NCBI RefSeq assembly: GCF_964030925.1
Contig: NZ_OZ034992.1
Coordinates: 372,001 to 436,000 of the forward strand
Direction: 5' to 3'
Length of the DNA: 64,000 bases
From: Spiroplasma_E sp902809815
GTDB lineage: Bacteria > Bacillota_I > Bacilli_A > Mycoplasmatales > VBWQ01
Shown: positions 31,717 to 44,800 of the stretch, piece by piece
How the letters are laid out: the number at the start of each line of letters is the position of its first letter
Position numbering within the stretch: the first letter of the stretch is position 1
Notes under the pieces: model-generated
What the model was told of the DNA's origin: nothing
The model's database searches: none
What the model saw: only the letters and a program-made list of their open reading frames with translations
Position numbers and translations under genes: made by a program

Positions 31717-32010
31717 ATGAAAGATAAAGAAAATTATGTCAAATTAACAGTAAAACTGAGTAACACTATTGAAGCAAAATATTACGAAAAAGGTAATAAG
31801 GAATTATATTATAGTGTTCGTGGTCAATGAAATGGATTAAATTATGTTACTTTAATTTTTAATAAACCAAAACTTTATAACCGATGTATTTTATTAAACA
31901 AAAACGATGAAATTATTGTAACTGGTCAAATCTTTAACACTTTAAACATTCCTAAAAATCGTGCATTTTGTTCAATCAATGTTAAATGATTTAAAAAATG
32001 AAAAGAGTAA
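31717..32010 (+). CDS. SSB-like OB-fold protein
   Basis: 97 aa and intact here, whereas A has a frameshift and C only the first 31 codons. Beta-rich: 'VKLTVKLSNTIEAKYY', 'YYSVRGQWNGLNYVTLIF', 'NDEIIVTGQIFN'. It lies next to the RuvC-like nuclease, which fits DNA replication or recombination. OB-fold assignment is from pattern only. Confidence 0.5.
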
Positions 32011-32013
32011 AAA

Positions 32014-32175
32014 ATGATATTATGAAAAATTTTATTAATAGCACCAATATTAATAACAAGTATAACACTAATAATATTTTTAATTTATATAATTAAAGAT
32101 TTAAAAAATGAATATAAAATATTGAAAATATTAAATGAAATTTCTAATCAAATTAAAAATAAGGAGAATAATTAA
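32014..32175 (+). CDS. 53-aa single-pass membrane protein
   Basis: N-terminal membrane segment then a charged helix; TAATG overlap with the next gene. Same as 20758-20919. Confidence 0.55.
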
Positions 32176-32411
32176 TGATAATATTACCTACTTTGTTTGA
32201 AAATAAAGATGAAATTGAAATATTATCACCATTTCCAAAAGCAATTCATACAAGTAATGATATTAGAGCAATTATTTTAAGACAATACCCAAATGTTAAA
32301 TCAAAACACATAATTGTTTCTGACCCCGAAAGTAATGTTGCATTAATAGTTGGTGATAATGATGTTTATCAAGGTTGAATTAAAGTAACAATTAAAAAAT
32401 TAGAAAATTAA
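32175..32411 (+). CDS. 78-aa phage protein
   Basis: Identical in A. Soluble alpha/beta protein with no recognised motif. Confidence 0.6.
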
Positions 32412-32422
32412 AGGAGATTAAA

Positions 32423-33247
32423 ATGCCAAATATAGAAAATCAATCAAATTATACTTTAACTAAATTAATTAGAACTGGTATAAGTCCTATTTGTGCAATG
32501 ATTGGTACAAGTGCTTATTATGGTCAAGTAATTGCTAATCCAATATTAGGTTCAATTAATAGTTTATTATTTGGTAAAAAATTAGGTTTAGATATTTGAA
32601 ATTTAAATCAAAGACCAAATACTAAAACTAAATTAATTAATAGTTCTAAAAAAATAGCATTAGGATTAGGAACAATTGGTTTAGCAAATTATAGTAAATG
32701 AACAGAAAATAATATTAATCCTATTATTCCAATAACACCAATTCCAATAACTACTACAACCACAACAGAAGGTCCGCCATGATTACTATTAAATAAACAA
32801 GAACATCAGTCATTAATGGATTGAGATACTTATATTTCATTAAATACTTATGGTATTTCAAATCTTATTAGTGGATTAACTGAGTTAATACCTAATAAAT
32901 TTGAAGCAATAAGAAAAATTTGTAATATGGCAACTGGTGGATGTTTAATTTCAAGTGGTGTTGCAATGGGTATTAATAATGATTTTAATAATGCTTATGC
33001 AGTACCTACCATAGTTGCTGGTGCAAGTGAAATAATCCATAATTTACTACCTATGGAAACTACAAATCATATTCAAGAAATGCAAGAAACATCATTTAAT
33101 GATGAAACTGCAAGATTAGTAAATGATAATAGATTCACAATTAATAGTGAAACAACTAGTCAATACGGTAGTGATAATATGAGCAAAGTAGCATTAAATC
33201 ACGATAATGCTTCATTAAATTGAGATTATAATCACATGAGTTTATAA
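32423..33247 (+). CDS. 274-aa phage protein with hydrophobic regions
   Basis: Ribosome site AAAGGAG. Two hydrophobic Gly-rich areas separated by a Thr/Pro linker; differs from the A copy by one visible residue (TIVAG for TIIAG). Probable virion-associated protein. Confidence 0.65.
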
Positions 33248-33263
33248 AGGAGGTGAGTAATTT

Positions 33264-33338
33264 ATGAATAAAGAAAAATTAATTGAATATTATAATCACG
33301 AAATAAAAACACATAAAGAAAGGATGGAACAATTATAA
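33264..33338 (+). pseudogene. Truncated 24-aa version of the helical protein
   Basis: Same start and AGGAGGTGA site as the 52-aa A copy, but a 31-bp deletion between short ATTA repeats creates TAA after 24 codons. Confidence 0.6.
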
Positions 33339-33426
33339 GTAATTCACAATCAATGATTGAAAGAATTAATGGTGGGCAATTTGATGAATAATTAAAAAAA
33401 TTAAAAATTGAAAGGAAAATATTCAA

Positions 33427-33615
33427 ATGAAAGAATTTTTACATGAATTAATAATTATTGGAACAAGTGTTGGAACATTAATTTGCAGAGAAATTATTGT
33501 TTTATTAAAAAGATTTATCACAACTCCAAAACATGTTAGAGCAAATAACAAAATTATAAAACATCAAAAAAAATTAGCAAAATTAAACGAAAAAATTAAT
33601 AAAGGAGAAAAATAA
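33427..33615 (+). CDS. 62-aa basic membrane protein
   Basis: N-terminal hydrophobic helix ('LIIIGTSVGTLICREIIVLL') then a Lys-rich tail. Intact here and frameshifted in A. Holin-like layout, unproven. Confidence 0.6.
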   Translation: MKEFLHELIIIGTSVGTLICREIIVLLKRFITTPKHVRANNKIIKHQKKLAKLNEKINKGEK

Positions 33616-33616
33616 T

Positions 33617-33802
33617 ATGATAAAAATTGAATTTAATGAAAAATATAGAAAACAAGATATCAGTATTGATAGAGATTTTGATTTACATATTGATAATTGT
33701 TTTAAATTTTCTGATATTGATACATTAGAAAATGCAGTTAATGATTATAAAAAATTAATAAGTGAAATGCCACAATTAGTTAAAGATTGATTATTGGGAT
33801 AA
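33617..33802 (+). CDS. 61-aa acidic phage protein
   Basis: One base after the preceding stop. Charged, no motif; matches the A copy. Confidence 0.6.
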
Positions 33803-33819
33803 GATTAGGAGAATGTTAA

Positions 33820-34194
33820 ATGTTAGAAAATGAAAATAATGTTCAACAAACAACTGAACCTTTAAATGAAAATAATGCTCAACAAGAAATAGAAAATAAA
33901 GTTAATGAAGCAGAAAATAAGTTAAATAAACTTAATCAAGAAATTAAAGAAAAAGAAATGATTAATATATTTAAAAAATATCAAGTTAAAACTGAATTTT
34001 ATGATTATTTAAAATTTAAAACAAATAATATAGAAAATTCAAAAATTGAAGAAACTATTAAAAAAATGATTAAAGAACAACCAATATTTAAACAAACAAT
34101 TAATACAGGTGGCAATAAACAAATAATTATTAATAATAAAACAAATGATAAAGAAAATTTTTTAATTAATTATAAAAAGAAAAATTATTTATAA
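33820..34194 (+). CDS. Scaffold-like coiled-coil protein
   Basis: 124 aa, one copy of the 40-residue block that is doubled in A. Coiled-coil and Asn/Gln-rich, directly before the capsid gene. Confidence 0.6.
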   Translation: MLENENNVQQTTEPLNENNAQQEIENKVNEAENKLNKLNQEIKEKEMINIFKKYQVKTEFYDYLKFKTNNIENSKIEETIKKMIKEQPIFKQTINTGGNKQIIINNKTNDKENFLINYKKKNYL

Positions 34195-34212
34195 ACGAAA
34201 GGAAGAAATAAA

Positions 34213-35396
34213 ATGTCAGTACCATTTAATCAAAATTTAGACAATACAGAGAGATTAGTAGAAGCAACAGAATTTATAGAGTTTTTTAAAATTTCAAATA
34301 GTCCATGGGCAAACTTTTTTCCTACTGAAATTGTTGACTCAGTAAATATTGAATTTATTGTTAAAAAACCAAAAAAACCGGAAGTAAAAATTATTGCTTG
34401 GGATGATAAAAGTAAAAGATATGAATTACCATATGTTGATACAGATAAAATTAGTAAAAAAATAACTAAAAAATATCTTGCAGGAGAAATTATTGCAGAT
34501 GTAGATTTAAAAGCAAATAATGGACAAAATTTATTAGATAGTATGCAATATGAAGTTGCAAATGATTTAGCAGATAAATTAGCAATTGATGATACACAAG
34601 CAATTGCAAAATTTGCTACTAAAATCGATATTGAAGATACAACACCAGTAGGCTATTTAAAATCAATGTTATCTGCTTGAAATACTTTGTTTCAATTTAG
34701 AAACATTGCAAATAGTAAATTTTTTATTACTAATGGTCTTTATGATAGTTTAGTTTATTTAGCAGATAATAAAGGTTTAATTACCGATAATCAGTTGGCA
34801 CAACAATTACGTTTAAATGGAAATAATTTATATGTAAAAGGCGTATTATGTGAAATCGTTCTTGATGACTATATGATTTTTACTAATGATAAAAATGAAC
34901 AACAATTAATGACCTTTGTTTTAGCAACACCAAGAGCGATGAAAAGATATATGATAGAAAATACAGTTATTTATGTAGATTTTATTAAAGATGATAAAGC
35001 AGGAAGAGCATATAAAGTTGCTGGTGAAGTTGTTGGAGAAGCAATCCCATATATTTCTAATAATGAAACAACTTCACGTTGAATGTTATGTGGAGTTATT
35101 AAAACAGAAAAAATGATTTAAAAACTAAAATTACAAGTTTAACAACTGATATTACTGCAAATGTTAATAACAATAATAGTGAATTAAATACACAAATAAA
35201 AAGTACTAATGAACTTAAATCATTAAATCCAAATTTAACAAATCCAACTATTAAATATTTTAGTGATGCACAAAGTAAAACTAATATAAATAATCAAAAA
35301 CAAAAAGCAGGTGACTTATATATAACTATTACTGCAAATGTTAATGATTTAAATTATAAAGGTTCAACAAATCCAATTAAAATAACTCTTAAATAA
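34213..35396 (+). pseudogene. Major capsid protein gene with one-base deletion
   Basis: 1184 nt against 1185 in A. The run at about 35108-35113 has six A where A has seven, giving TAA at 35119-35121. The first 301 residues, including the putative HK97-like core, are kept; the Asn/Thr-rich C-terminal domain is lost unless slippage on the A run restores it. Confidence 0.65.
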
Positions 35397-35410
35397 AGGA
35401 AATTAATACC

Positions 35411-37129
35411 ATGCCAATCGGTACAACTAGTACAGCAATACTATTAAATATAAATAAACCAAAACATACTAGAATAAGTAAACAACAAGAAAATAAAAGT
35501 TTTTGATGAGAAATTTTAGAAATGATTGGTGTACAAGTAATAGCAGTAGCACTTGCTCCTTTTACTGGTGGGTTAAGTGAAAGTATAGCACTTGGATTAG
35601 GTGCAAGTGATTTAGTTGCTAGTATTAGTGCTGTTGGTGTAGAATTTTTAACTGATTTTACTATTAATCAAGTTTATGATTATTTAAAAGGAAATGTAAC
35701 AAAGTTAAATACTTTCTTTAATATACTTCCTGCATTTGCTGGACTTAATAAAATTAGTCGTGGTTATCGTACAACTAAATTTATTAAACTAGCAGAAAAA
35801 ACTAAAACATTAGAACAAGTTGGAATTAAAGAAGTAAAAAATTTACAAGAAATTATTAATCAAGTAAGTAGAAAAGAAATTTTAACAGATAAAATTATTG
35901 GTAATAAACGTTATTTAATGAATTATAGTTTTACTCCTAATCGTGAAACAGTATTACGAGATTTAGGTTATGTTGCTGAAAGACAATATAAGAATAATTT
36001 TCAAAAACTAGAAACAGAAAAATTAATGGAACACTTATTATTACAAAATACATTAATAAAATTAAGTCCACAATTAACTCCAAAATTTAAAATTAAAGAT
36101 ATTGAAAAAGCAAATAACTTTTTAAAAAAATTTAATACTGATTTAAAAAAAGTATTATCTATGAATCAGCATGATTGATTAAATTTAGTTCATACAATAC
36201 ATACAGAAAATAGATATGGAAAAACTTTAATTTTAGATTTACAAAAAATTCGTGCTAATGCTATTAAATTTAATTTTAAAAATAATGTTATTCATCAAAT
36301 TGTTTTAAAAGGAAATCAAACTTTTAAATATTTTGATATTAGATTTTATTTAAAAAAAGGTTTAAATAAATTTTGAAAAGATACATCATATTTTGAAAAA
36401 ATACGAGAAAGTATATATAAATTACAAGAAAAATTTGAAAAGTTAGAAAAACAAGCATTTGAAAAAATTAATAAATTAAAACAAAAAGCAACTGATTTAT
36501 TTACTAGTGCAGAAAAAAGAGCAATTAAACATGCACAATTAATTCCATTAAATTCACCAGTATTTATGGGTTGTAAAATTCAACCTTTATCATTAGATAA
36601 ATGTGCAATTACTATTTATCATCGCAATCCTAAATATAAACCAATTACAGTTGTTGATAGTATTCTTAAAGCAAAAACTTTTGTTACTCAAATACATCCA
36701 TTTCATTGATATCGTTGATATAGTGGTTGATACATTGGTTATGGAGTAAATCATAATAAATGATTAAAAGCAATAGCATTTGCTCCGCCAGTTGTTCAAG
36801 AAGTAATTAAAGATAGTTTTAAAGTATATAGAGAAATATTTAGAATAATAAGAACTTATCATAAAGTAGTAAATGTTATTAATAATCCTATTGAAAATAT
36901 TAACAAATCATTTAAAAATGTTGGTTTAAAATTTTCAGTAAATACTTTATTTGGTACTGGATTATTACATCATTTAGAAAAGTTTGCATATAGTCAAGTT
37001 GTAGCAAAAAGTAAGAAAAAATTAAAAAAAGGCAAAAATAAAATACAAAAAGAAATTGAACATATAACACATAAAAAAACAAAAAAACATACTCATCATT
37101 ATAAACAAGCATTTTTTAAGGAATGATAA
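35411..37129 (+). CDS. 572-aa late protein with hydrophobic N-terminal region
   Basis: Same as 15653-17371: Gly/Ala-rich hydrophobic region, long charged helices, aromatic patch and Lys/His-rich tail. Intact. Confidence 0.75.
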
Positions 37130-37132
37130 ATT

Positions 37133-39445
37133 ATGATTAATAAACTTTGAACTGATGTCAGTCTTGAAAATTATAATAACTGATATCCATTAACTGGAAA
37201 AATTACAGAAACACCACAGCAATATATAAAAACATGACCAAATGTTAATGATTGATTTAAAACTTTTGCTATTCGCGCGCAAAATGATATTAATGCTTAT
37301 CTTGATTTTATTTTATCTAAATTTCCTTTTGATAGTTTTAAAGATGAATTAATTAAAGAAACATTAAGAGATATGGTTTATGTTATGGTTGAACATTGAG
37401 TATTTAATCGTACACCAATTGAATTTAATTGTTTCATCAAACTATTTGTAAATAATTTAGCACCTAGTAGAATGAAAATATGAGCAAGATTAACAGAATT
37501 AAAACAAATATTTTCAAGTTATAATGATGATGAAATAGATGTTGAAAAAATTGACTTAAAAGCATTTTATACTAGAAATCAAGTTGATGAATTAATTGAA
37601 CAACAAAAAGAATTTACATTATCAAAACAAATTAAATTATATGATGATTTAGTTGATGATAATGAAAATGAAATATATAGAGGTCCTGTTAGTAAATTTA
37701 TTAATAAAGGTTATGTTGCAACAGATTATGATAAAGAAACTGAAACAATGATTTTAGATTGACCTGATGAAATTGGAACATTACCACCCGAAGCATTACA
37801 AAATAATCCACAAATTGGTGATTATACACATGCACCAACTTGTGATTTTTCTGCTAAACAACAAAAACGAATTACTACAAATGAAAATGAAATTACCAAA
37901 TTAAATAATGAATTAATTAAAGCAAATGAAAATATTAATGATGTTAAAAATAATTGATTTAATATTGAAACTAGTCCCTTATGAAAAAAAGTTGAAAATA
38001 ATAATATAGAAACATTTAAATGATATTTTATTAAAATCATTTATCAATATTCAACAGAAAATAATTTTATGAAATTTTATAAAGTAATTAAAATTTATTT
38101 AAATAATGTTTTTAATGAATTTGAATTGTTAAATGTTGATTCCATGACGTATAGTGAACAAATCCAAAATAAAAAAATTTTAAATACCGGAACTATTTAC
38201 TATAACAATAGAAATAAAAAATTTAGTGGTGGAGGTAATTCTTACCCTGAACGTGGAAAAATTAACTTAATTGGTGATATAGAAGAAATATATCAATATA
38301 TAGGAAAAGGTGCACCAACTGAATTTATAGCAGAAGAAAGTACTGAACGTGATTATTATACAAAACTAGAAACTAATAATTTATTAGATAAAAAACAAGA
38401 TAAATTAATTGCTGGTACTAATATAACTATTGATGAAAATAATAAAATTAGTGCTACTGGTGGTAAAGTAGATTTATCTGATTATTATAAAAAATCTGTT
38501 TTTATGAAAGGATATTTTACATATAAAGATGATAGAGACCAATTATGAATAAATGATGTTTCAAATAGTTCTCTTGCTATTTCATTATTACTTAATAATA
38601 GATATGATAGATTAGAAACTACTAATAAAACTATTGTTGGTGCTGTTAATGAAATAAATAAAAAACAAGTTAAAGAAAATTGAAAAGTAATAGGTAAAAG
38701 TATAAATAATCGTAAATATGGTGATTTTAATCTTGCTTTTAATACTCTTTATAGAGTAATTATTACATGGGAATCTCCACCATTTCATCAAGTAAATACA
38801 AGAATAACAGTAGAATTTAAAACAGGTAATTATTTAGGTGGAATACATGGAAGTAAAATATTTCTTACAAAAGGTTTAATTAATAATGAAGAAGGTATTT
38901 TATATTTACAATTATTAGATATTAATAAATGACAATTAATTTTAGAAGGTGGAAATGAAAAATATGCAAATATTTTTTCATTAGAAGAATTACAAAATAC
39001 AGTTAAAGTAGATATTATTCAACCTATAAAAATTACAAGTCATACTTTAAAAATAAATGAATTAAAAAATAATGAGATTAATATTGAATTACCAAATACT
39101 CCAACACCAACTCCAAATATTTCACAATGAAAAGAAGTAGGAGAAGTTATAACAGATAAAAAAAATAATAATCAAAATTTTATAAAATATATATTTAAAG
39201 ATAAAACACATTATAGAATATATATAAGTTATGGTGATTATACAAGTAAAGAAAATAATAAAAATTATAGTTGACAAATAATTAATTTTTATTATCAATT
39301 AGATACAAGCGTTGTAAAAAGTAGTTTATGAATAGCGAATAATAACAATAACCAACAAACTGAAATTAATATTTATAACAATAGAATAATGTGGGGTATG
39401 GGTAGAGATTATATTTTTAAAAAATTAGAAGAATTACAGGAATAA
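37133..39445 (+). CDS. Tail-fibre-like protein, 770 aa, intact
   Basis: Conserved N-terminal third, but with a short replaced segment ('NCFIKLFVNNLAPSR' near 37420-37460) compared with A and C. Then a copy-specific domain (about 38010-38290), fibre motifs ('DYYTKLETNNLLDKKQDKL', 'TTNKTIVGAVNEINKK') and a conserved C-terminal domain ending 'KLEELQE'. It lacks the 'SLWEVNKDNPNF' segment found in A. Likely receptor-binding fibre; the switch of the middle domain fits host-range variation. Confidence 0.7.
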
Positions 39446-39449
39446 TATT

Positions 39450-39572
39450 ATGTTTTTTAAAATTATAAAGATTATTTTAGGTTTAATTGGAGTAATTCTA
39501 TCATCAGCAACTGCTGGTTTAATTATATTTATTATTGTCAAAATTATATTAAAAATTAATCAAATATTTTAA
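39450..39572 (+). CDS. 40-aa single-pass membrane peptide
   Basis: Same peptide as 12998-13120; holin or small virion membrane component. Confidence 0.65.
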   Translation: MFFKIIKIILGLIGVILSSATAGLIIFIIVKIILKINQIF

Positions 39573-39591
39573 AAAAAAGGTGGTGAATATT

Positions 39592-40824
39592 ATGTTAGGT
39601 AGATTTTTAAGAAAAGATAAAAGCACTAATAATGAAGAAAAAACTAAATTAACTTTTTTAAAAGGTAAAAGTACACATGCTTCTATTTTAAGTTATTTTG
39701 GTTTTAATGATTTTAATCATGAAACTTATTTCACTGATTTTGTAGCAGAAAATAACGCTAATTTATATAATGCTCCATTAGATATTAATAATAAAGTTAT
39801 TACGAAATATTTAATTCAACAAGAATTTTATAGAAAAAATTGAAATTCTATTTTTAAATTAAGTAAATTAGGAATTAGTGGTTATTTAATTTTTATTGCT
39901 AATGATGATTTATATTTTCAAGTCGTTGATATACAACAAAGAGTTTATGATATTACTAGTAAATTAATTCAATGCACTATTTTTTATGATAGTTATGAGC
40001 AAAATGCACAAATGGTAAGATTATTTGAAATTTATACATTAAATAATGAACAAGTAACTATTAATCGTGCAATTTATAGTATTAGTGATAATAAAAAACA
40101 ATTTCCATTAGATTTTAAATCATTCATTAATAATCCCAATTTAGAACAAGAACAAATATTAAATATTAATTATATTCCAATAGCAATTATGCGAAATAAA
40201 GCAAATGAATTAGCAGATTGTAATAAAGTAATGGATAAAATTAAAGCATTAGATGTTATTTATGAACAAATTGTTTTAGATACAATTTTAAATTCACCTA
40301 AATTTATATTTAGTCAAACTTATGGTAATGTTCAATCAACATTAGAAGAAGCAGTAAGAACACTAGTTACTAAAAACTACATATTTAAAAGTGGTGGAGA
40401 TAATAATGAACAAAACGAAAATATCAATATGACAAATAGTAATTTTAAAGGTAAAAATTTAACTGATATATATGATTGAAATGTTAATGAAATATTTAAA
40501 CGTTGTGGTATTCATATTCCAAGTCAAAAGAAATCAGCACAACAATCTGTTCCGGAAAGTACAGCTGTAAATATTTCAACTATTAATTATATTGAACAAA
40601 AATTATGACAATTTAACATTGATATTCTTAAATTTATTCAAATATTAGTGAAAATTGATAAAGATTTATTAAATAGTAAAACATTTAATATTAATGATGA
40701 AGAAGAGATTAATAATTTAACTGTTAAATTAAAAATATTTAATCCCGAAAATAACCAATTAATAGGAGAGAACAATGGAAGACAACAACAAACCACAAAC
40801 GAAGTTTCCACAGAAACAAACTAA
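39592..40824 (+). CDS. Portal-like protein, 410 aa
   Basis: Intact. ATG follows AAGGTGGTG; in-frame GTGs lie just upstream. Features as for the A copy: 'YIPIAIMRNKANELAD', 'LDVIYEQIVLDTILNSPKFIF' and 'AVNISTINYIEQKLWQ', typical of portal layouts. It overlaps the next gene by 50 nt. Portals form the DNA gate at one capsid vertex. Confidence 0.6.
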
Positions 40825-42359
40825 ACTTAATCAAGCAGAAGTAGAAAATGATTATTTAATTGATAATATCCCTTATGACTTTACTAATATGATGCGAACT
40901 AGTAGCGATCCTGATATTAATAGAGCATATGATGAATTTAAAAAAAGAACAATTTATATTTATGAAATTGAACGTTTATTTAAAAATAATGAAAATAATA
41001 GTTTAAGATTTTCAGCAAATACTATTAAAATTGGTTTTATTGATATTGATAAAGTATTAAAAACTATTGCTGCTGAAACATCTGACTTTACTATGCAATT
41101 AAATCAAAGAGCAAGTACAAATATTAATGATAATACTATTGAATATAATTACTGTAAAAATTTAATTTTTCAAGAAATAAATTTACTAAATCAATTTAAG
41201 TTATATGCTGTGTCTATAAATGAACCATTAACTGAAAATAATATTGATAATTTATATATCATTAACAATTATTCACAACCTTATCAAAATCCAAAAACAA
41301 GAAGTACTAAAAGTATAACTATTATTAAAATTAAAGATTTTAAAACAAGAGATGGTTATCCAATCATTATTAAATTGCAAAAACCATTAGATAAAGATAC
41401 CAAAGTAACAGGTTTAAAAATTAAAGCCCCTAGAAGCATGATTTTTGGCAATATAAAGGTACTTGGTGAAGTTGACAATATGGAAGTATACCCAAAGTTA
41501 TTTGTTAAAGATAAGATAGCATTTCCACTGTTATCAATGCCTATTGAAACTCAACCAAAAGTTAGAATATTAGAACAATGATTTAGTGAACAAATACTAC
41601 CTTGAAATTTAGCAAAACAATTTATTGGACAAGAAAAATCAGTTTTAGATTTAATTAAAATTAGTAGTGGTTCTGTAACAAGAAGAGAAGTTATTAATAA
41701 TGCAAGAATAACTCATGCTTGATTAGGATATGAGTTTAGTAATGTTTTAGGTGGTAAATGACCATTAAAAAGTCAAAAAGAATTAAAGGATAAAGAAGTT
41801 TGAGATTTTGTAGGTGAAAGTCAATTTTATAGTTATATTGCAACTAATAATAAATTTAATGATATTGAAATTGAAATTAAAGATGCACCAACTATTGATA
41901 GCTTACAACAATTATTATTAGATATGCTAAGTTATACCTATAATTATAATCGTAATTTTGATGGCGCAGATTATGATGATAAAGGTAAACCAACAAATGA
42001 AATAGCAAAATTACGTGATAAATTCTCAGGTCAAAAACCTGATGAAGTTATTACTAATTTATTTAGAAAATGAGAACTTGATTATCCAAATTACATAAAT
42101 TTGCAACAAGTTAAAATATTTAAACAAGTATTTATTATGTTATCAAAGTATATTTATTCAACATTATCAATAAATAAAGGTCTAAATGATGATAATAAAA
42201 TTTTATTACCTTATTATTTTGAATTAAAATCAAATCCTATACATTCTAATAAGGATGATAGTTGAAAATATAAAGATGTAAAAGTAATACTAAAATCTGA
42301 ATATTTTGATTTTACAGATATGAATAATATTAAATTAAAAAATAATGATATTAGTCAAA

Positions 42360-43516
42360 AGACATATTCCGTAATTAAATTTTTTAAAAGTCAATTAATA
42401 ATTTTAAAATTTATTTTATAATTTTGTTATTAACAATAAATTTAGAAAAGTGTTGATAAAAATGATTTTTGAAAATTTAAAAAAATTAAAAAAAGAAGAA
42501 TTTTACAGATATTTTGGTATAAAACGTTTTCATTTTAATGAAATGTTAGAAAAATTAATTGAAATAGAAAAATTAGAAAAAAATAAAGGTCGAAAAAATA
42601 AACTTTCAGTAGAAGAAAGATTAATGATGACTTTATTATACTGAAAAGAATATTATACTTTTTTTCAAATGAGTATTAAATCTAAAATGAGCCCATCAAG
42701 TTGTTTTCGAAATATTACTTGAGTAGAAAATAAACTTAGTAACCACAAAGATTACCAATTTTTAAAAGAAAGATATAAATTAAAAATTGATAAAAAACAA
42801 GAAAATTCAAATGAATTTCAATTTTATTTAATTGATTCAACTGAGATTGAAATTGAAAGACCAACTAAAAAAAACTACAGTTAGAATATTTTTCTGGTAA
42901 AAGTTGAATGTATTCTATAAAATTTCAAATTGTATATGATTTTTTTAATAAAAAAATTGTTGATATTTTTGCTGATAATGGTAAAGTGCATGATTTTCAA
43001 ATATTAAAAAATTCAAATCTTGAATTTTCAGAAAAAACAATAATTATTGGTGATTTAGGATATCAAGGTATACAAAATATTTATAAAAATACAATAATAC
43101 CAATTAAAAGAACTAAAAATAAAAAATTAACTAAACAAGAAAGAAAATACAATAAGATTGTATCTAAAATTAGAATTAAAGTTGAACATGTCTTTGCTTG
43201 ATTGAAAAGATTCAAAATTTTAGTAAATAAATGTAGAAAATCTAAATTTAGACTTATGTACTTAAGATTTAACTTACTTTGTGAAATTTTTAATAAAATA
43301 AAACCATTAAAATAAAAAAAATATTAAAAATATTTTTTTAAAATTTAAATTTTTATCGAGTTAATATAAAAATATTATTAACAATTTTTTGTTTAAAATG
43401 TAAACTCATTTTTTAAACTATTTTTTCAAAAAATATTTATTTCTATATTCAATAACACTAAATAGTTTTAAAACAATTTTATTGACAATTAATTAAATTT
43501 AATTACGGAATATGTC
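42360..43516. mobile_element. IS5-like element, copy 2
   Basis: 1157 bp, same ends as copy 1. CAAA target duplication (42356-42359, 43517-43520), confirmed by the uninterrupted A gene. Confidence 0.9.
42462..43315 (+). CDS. IS5-like transposase made by -1 frameshifting
   Basis: 854 nt; a -1 slip on the A8 run (about 42866-42873) gives 284 aa with D, D and E in the same motifs as copy 1. The frame break is shared by both copies. Confidence 0.8.
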
Positions 43517-43960
43517 CAAAATGAATTATTTAAACTTGATGATAATCAATTTAATTGATTATCTATTACAAATGAATTAGAAAGCAATAATATTCCGTCA
43601 TTAATTCCAGCAGATTGAACATTAGGAAATGGCGAATATGGAAAATACTTTACAAGAGTAATTATTAGTAACAATAAAATTGAGAATGCTTTAAATTTAT
43701 ATGGTTCAAATAAATCTCAATTATTTTCTAAATTAGAATTTTATGAAGAGATATTACAAATTGATAATAAAAATGAATTTGAATTGCAAATTAAAAATCC
43801 AATTAATAATTTAAATCGGATTGAAATTAGTGGAATATTTGGTGCTGGTAATTATTATTTAATTTTAATAACTGACAAACAAGAAATAAACTTAACTAAT
43901 ATTAATTTATTTGACAAATATAATGAAAATATTTCTTATATTAATTTAGAAATTTAAATG

Positions 43961-44299
43961 TTATTTATTAAAATAACCATATGGATAATTGCCATCTCAT
44001 GGTATATCTATTCTTTCAATAGTATCTCCACCATTATAAAATTTTGTTTTTTTAGGATTGTCAGCAAAGTATATTTTAAATTCACTTTTTATAGAAACTG
44101 AAATACCATGAATGTCTGACATTCATATTTTCTGAACACCCATTATAGGTTCTTTATATGAATTTAAATAATATTTAAGTCCACTAAGATTATGGGTAAG
44201 CATCCCCCCCATGATTAATCCTATTGTCCCAGTTGTAGCACCAGTTAGTGCTAATGCTAATGTTATTTTATTTAAATTTGTTTTTATTCATGTTTTCAT
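43961..44299 (-). CDS. Single-pass membrane cargo protein of B
   Basis: 112 aa. N-terminal membrane segment ('ITLALALTGATTGTIGLIMG'), then a polar domain ending 'WDGNYPYGYFNK'. Homologous to 8282-8635 and to the frameshifted 49007-49301. A G7 run codes for the end of the membrane segment. Confidence 0.65.
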
Positions 44300-44300
44300 T

Positions 44301-44453
44301 TTAATTTTTCTCCATTTCAAATTCTTCTAGTGATTTTACACAATCTTCACAACATCAATTTTCATCATTTAATTCTCAATCACATCAATGTTGAGAACAA
44401 ACTCCACAAAATTTATCTCAATATCAACAACATTTTTCCTTTTTCTTTTTCAT
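44301..44453 (-). CDS. 50-aa Cys-rich zinc-finger-like cargo peptide
   Basis: Very rich in Cys and TGA-coded Trp: 'KCCWYWDKFCGVCSQHWC' then 'WCCEDC'. Likely binds zinc. Unique to B at this position. Confidence 0.55.
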
Positions 44454-44800
44454 TATTCAATTACTCCCTTATTTTTAAACTTTAATGATTAAATTGTACT
44501 TATTTTTGATTATTTTTACAAGTATGCTTTTAAATGCAAAATAACGCCTAAATTAAAGGCTTTTATTTTATGATACCTATACTATTAATTATATGTAACT
44601 TATTTATTATATGGCAAATGTGAAGATACTTTTTTTGAAGAAGCATTATTTTAATAAAAATTACGTTCTTATGTGGATTAATGTGGATAAAATAAAACAA
44701 AATAGATTATTAATTTTAATTTACCATATTTTAACACTTTAAATTTATGAAATTTAAAATTAATAATAATTAGTATAAAAAAAGATTAGGAGAGTTAAAT
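44454..44800. other. Divergent regulatory region of element B
   Basis: Holds the cargo promoter (minus strand, TTGTAA/TACAAT type at about 44496-44524), a decayed copy of the aacgcct hairpin, a cttcacatttgc-type motif shared with C, and two DnaA-box-like sites. No ORF. Confidence 0.5.
44672..44690 (-). promoter_or_regulatory. Two DnaA-box-like sites
   Basis: TGTGGATTA (44672-44680) and TGTGGATAA (44682-44690), ten bases apart, upstream of the transposase gene. TTATCCACA is the DnaA consensus. Confidence 0.45.

Larger units (their letters stand above)
40775..43957 (+). pseudogene. Large late structural protein interrupted by an IS5-like element
   Basis: Without the IS (42360-43516, CAAA duplication) the frame is intact at 673 aa and matches the A copy apart from local changes such as 'EYNYCKN'. 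The current reading is interrupted after 'NNDISQK'. Confidence 0.75.

Noticed and set aside
37133..39445. Diversity-generating retroelement behind the fibre variation
   Set aside because: No reverse transcriptase or template repeat seen; whole-domain replacement is not the point-mutation pattern of such systems.
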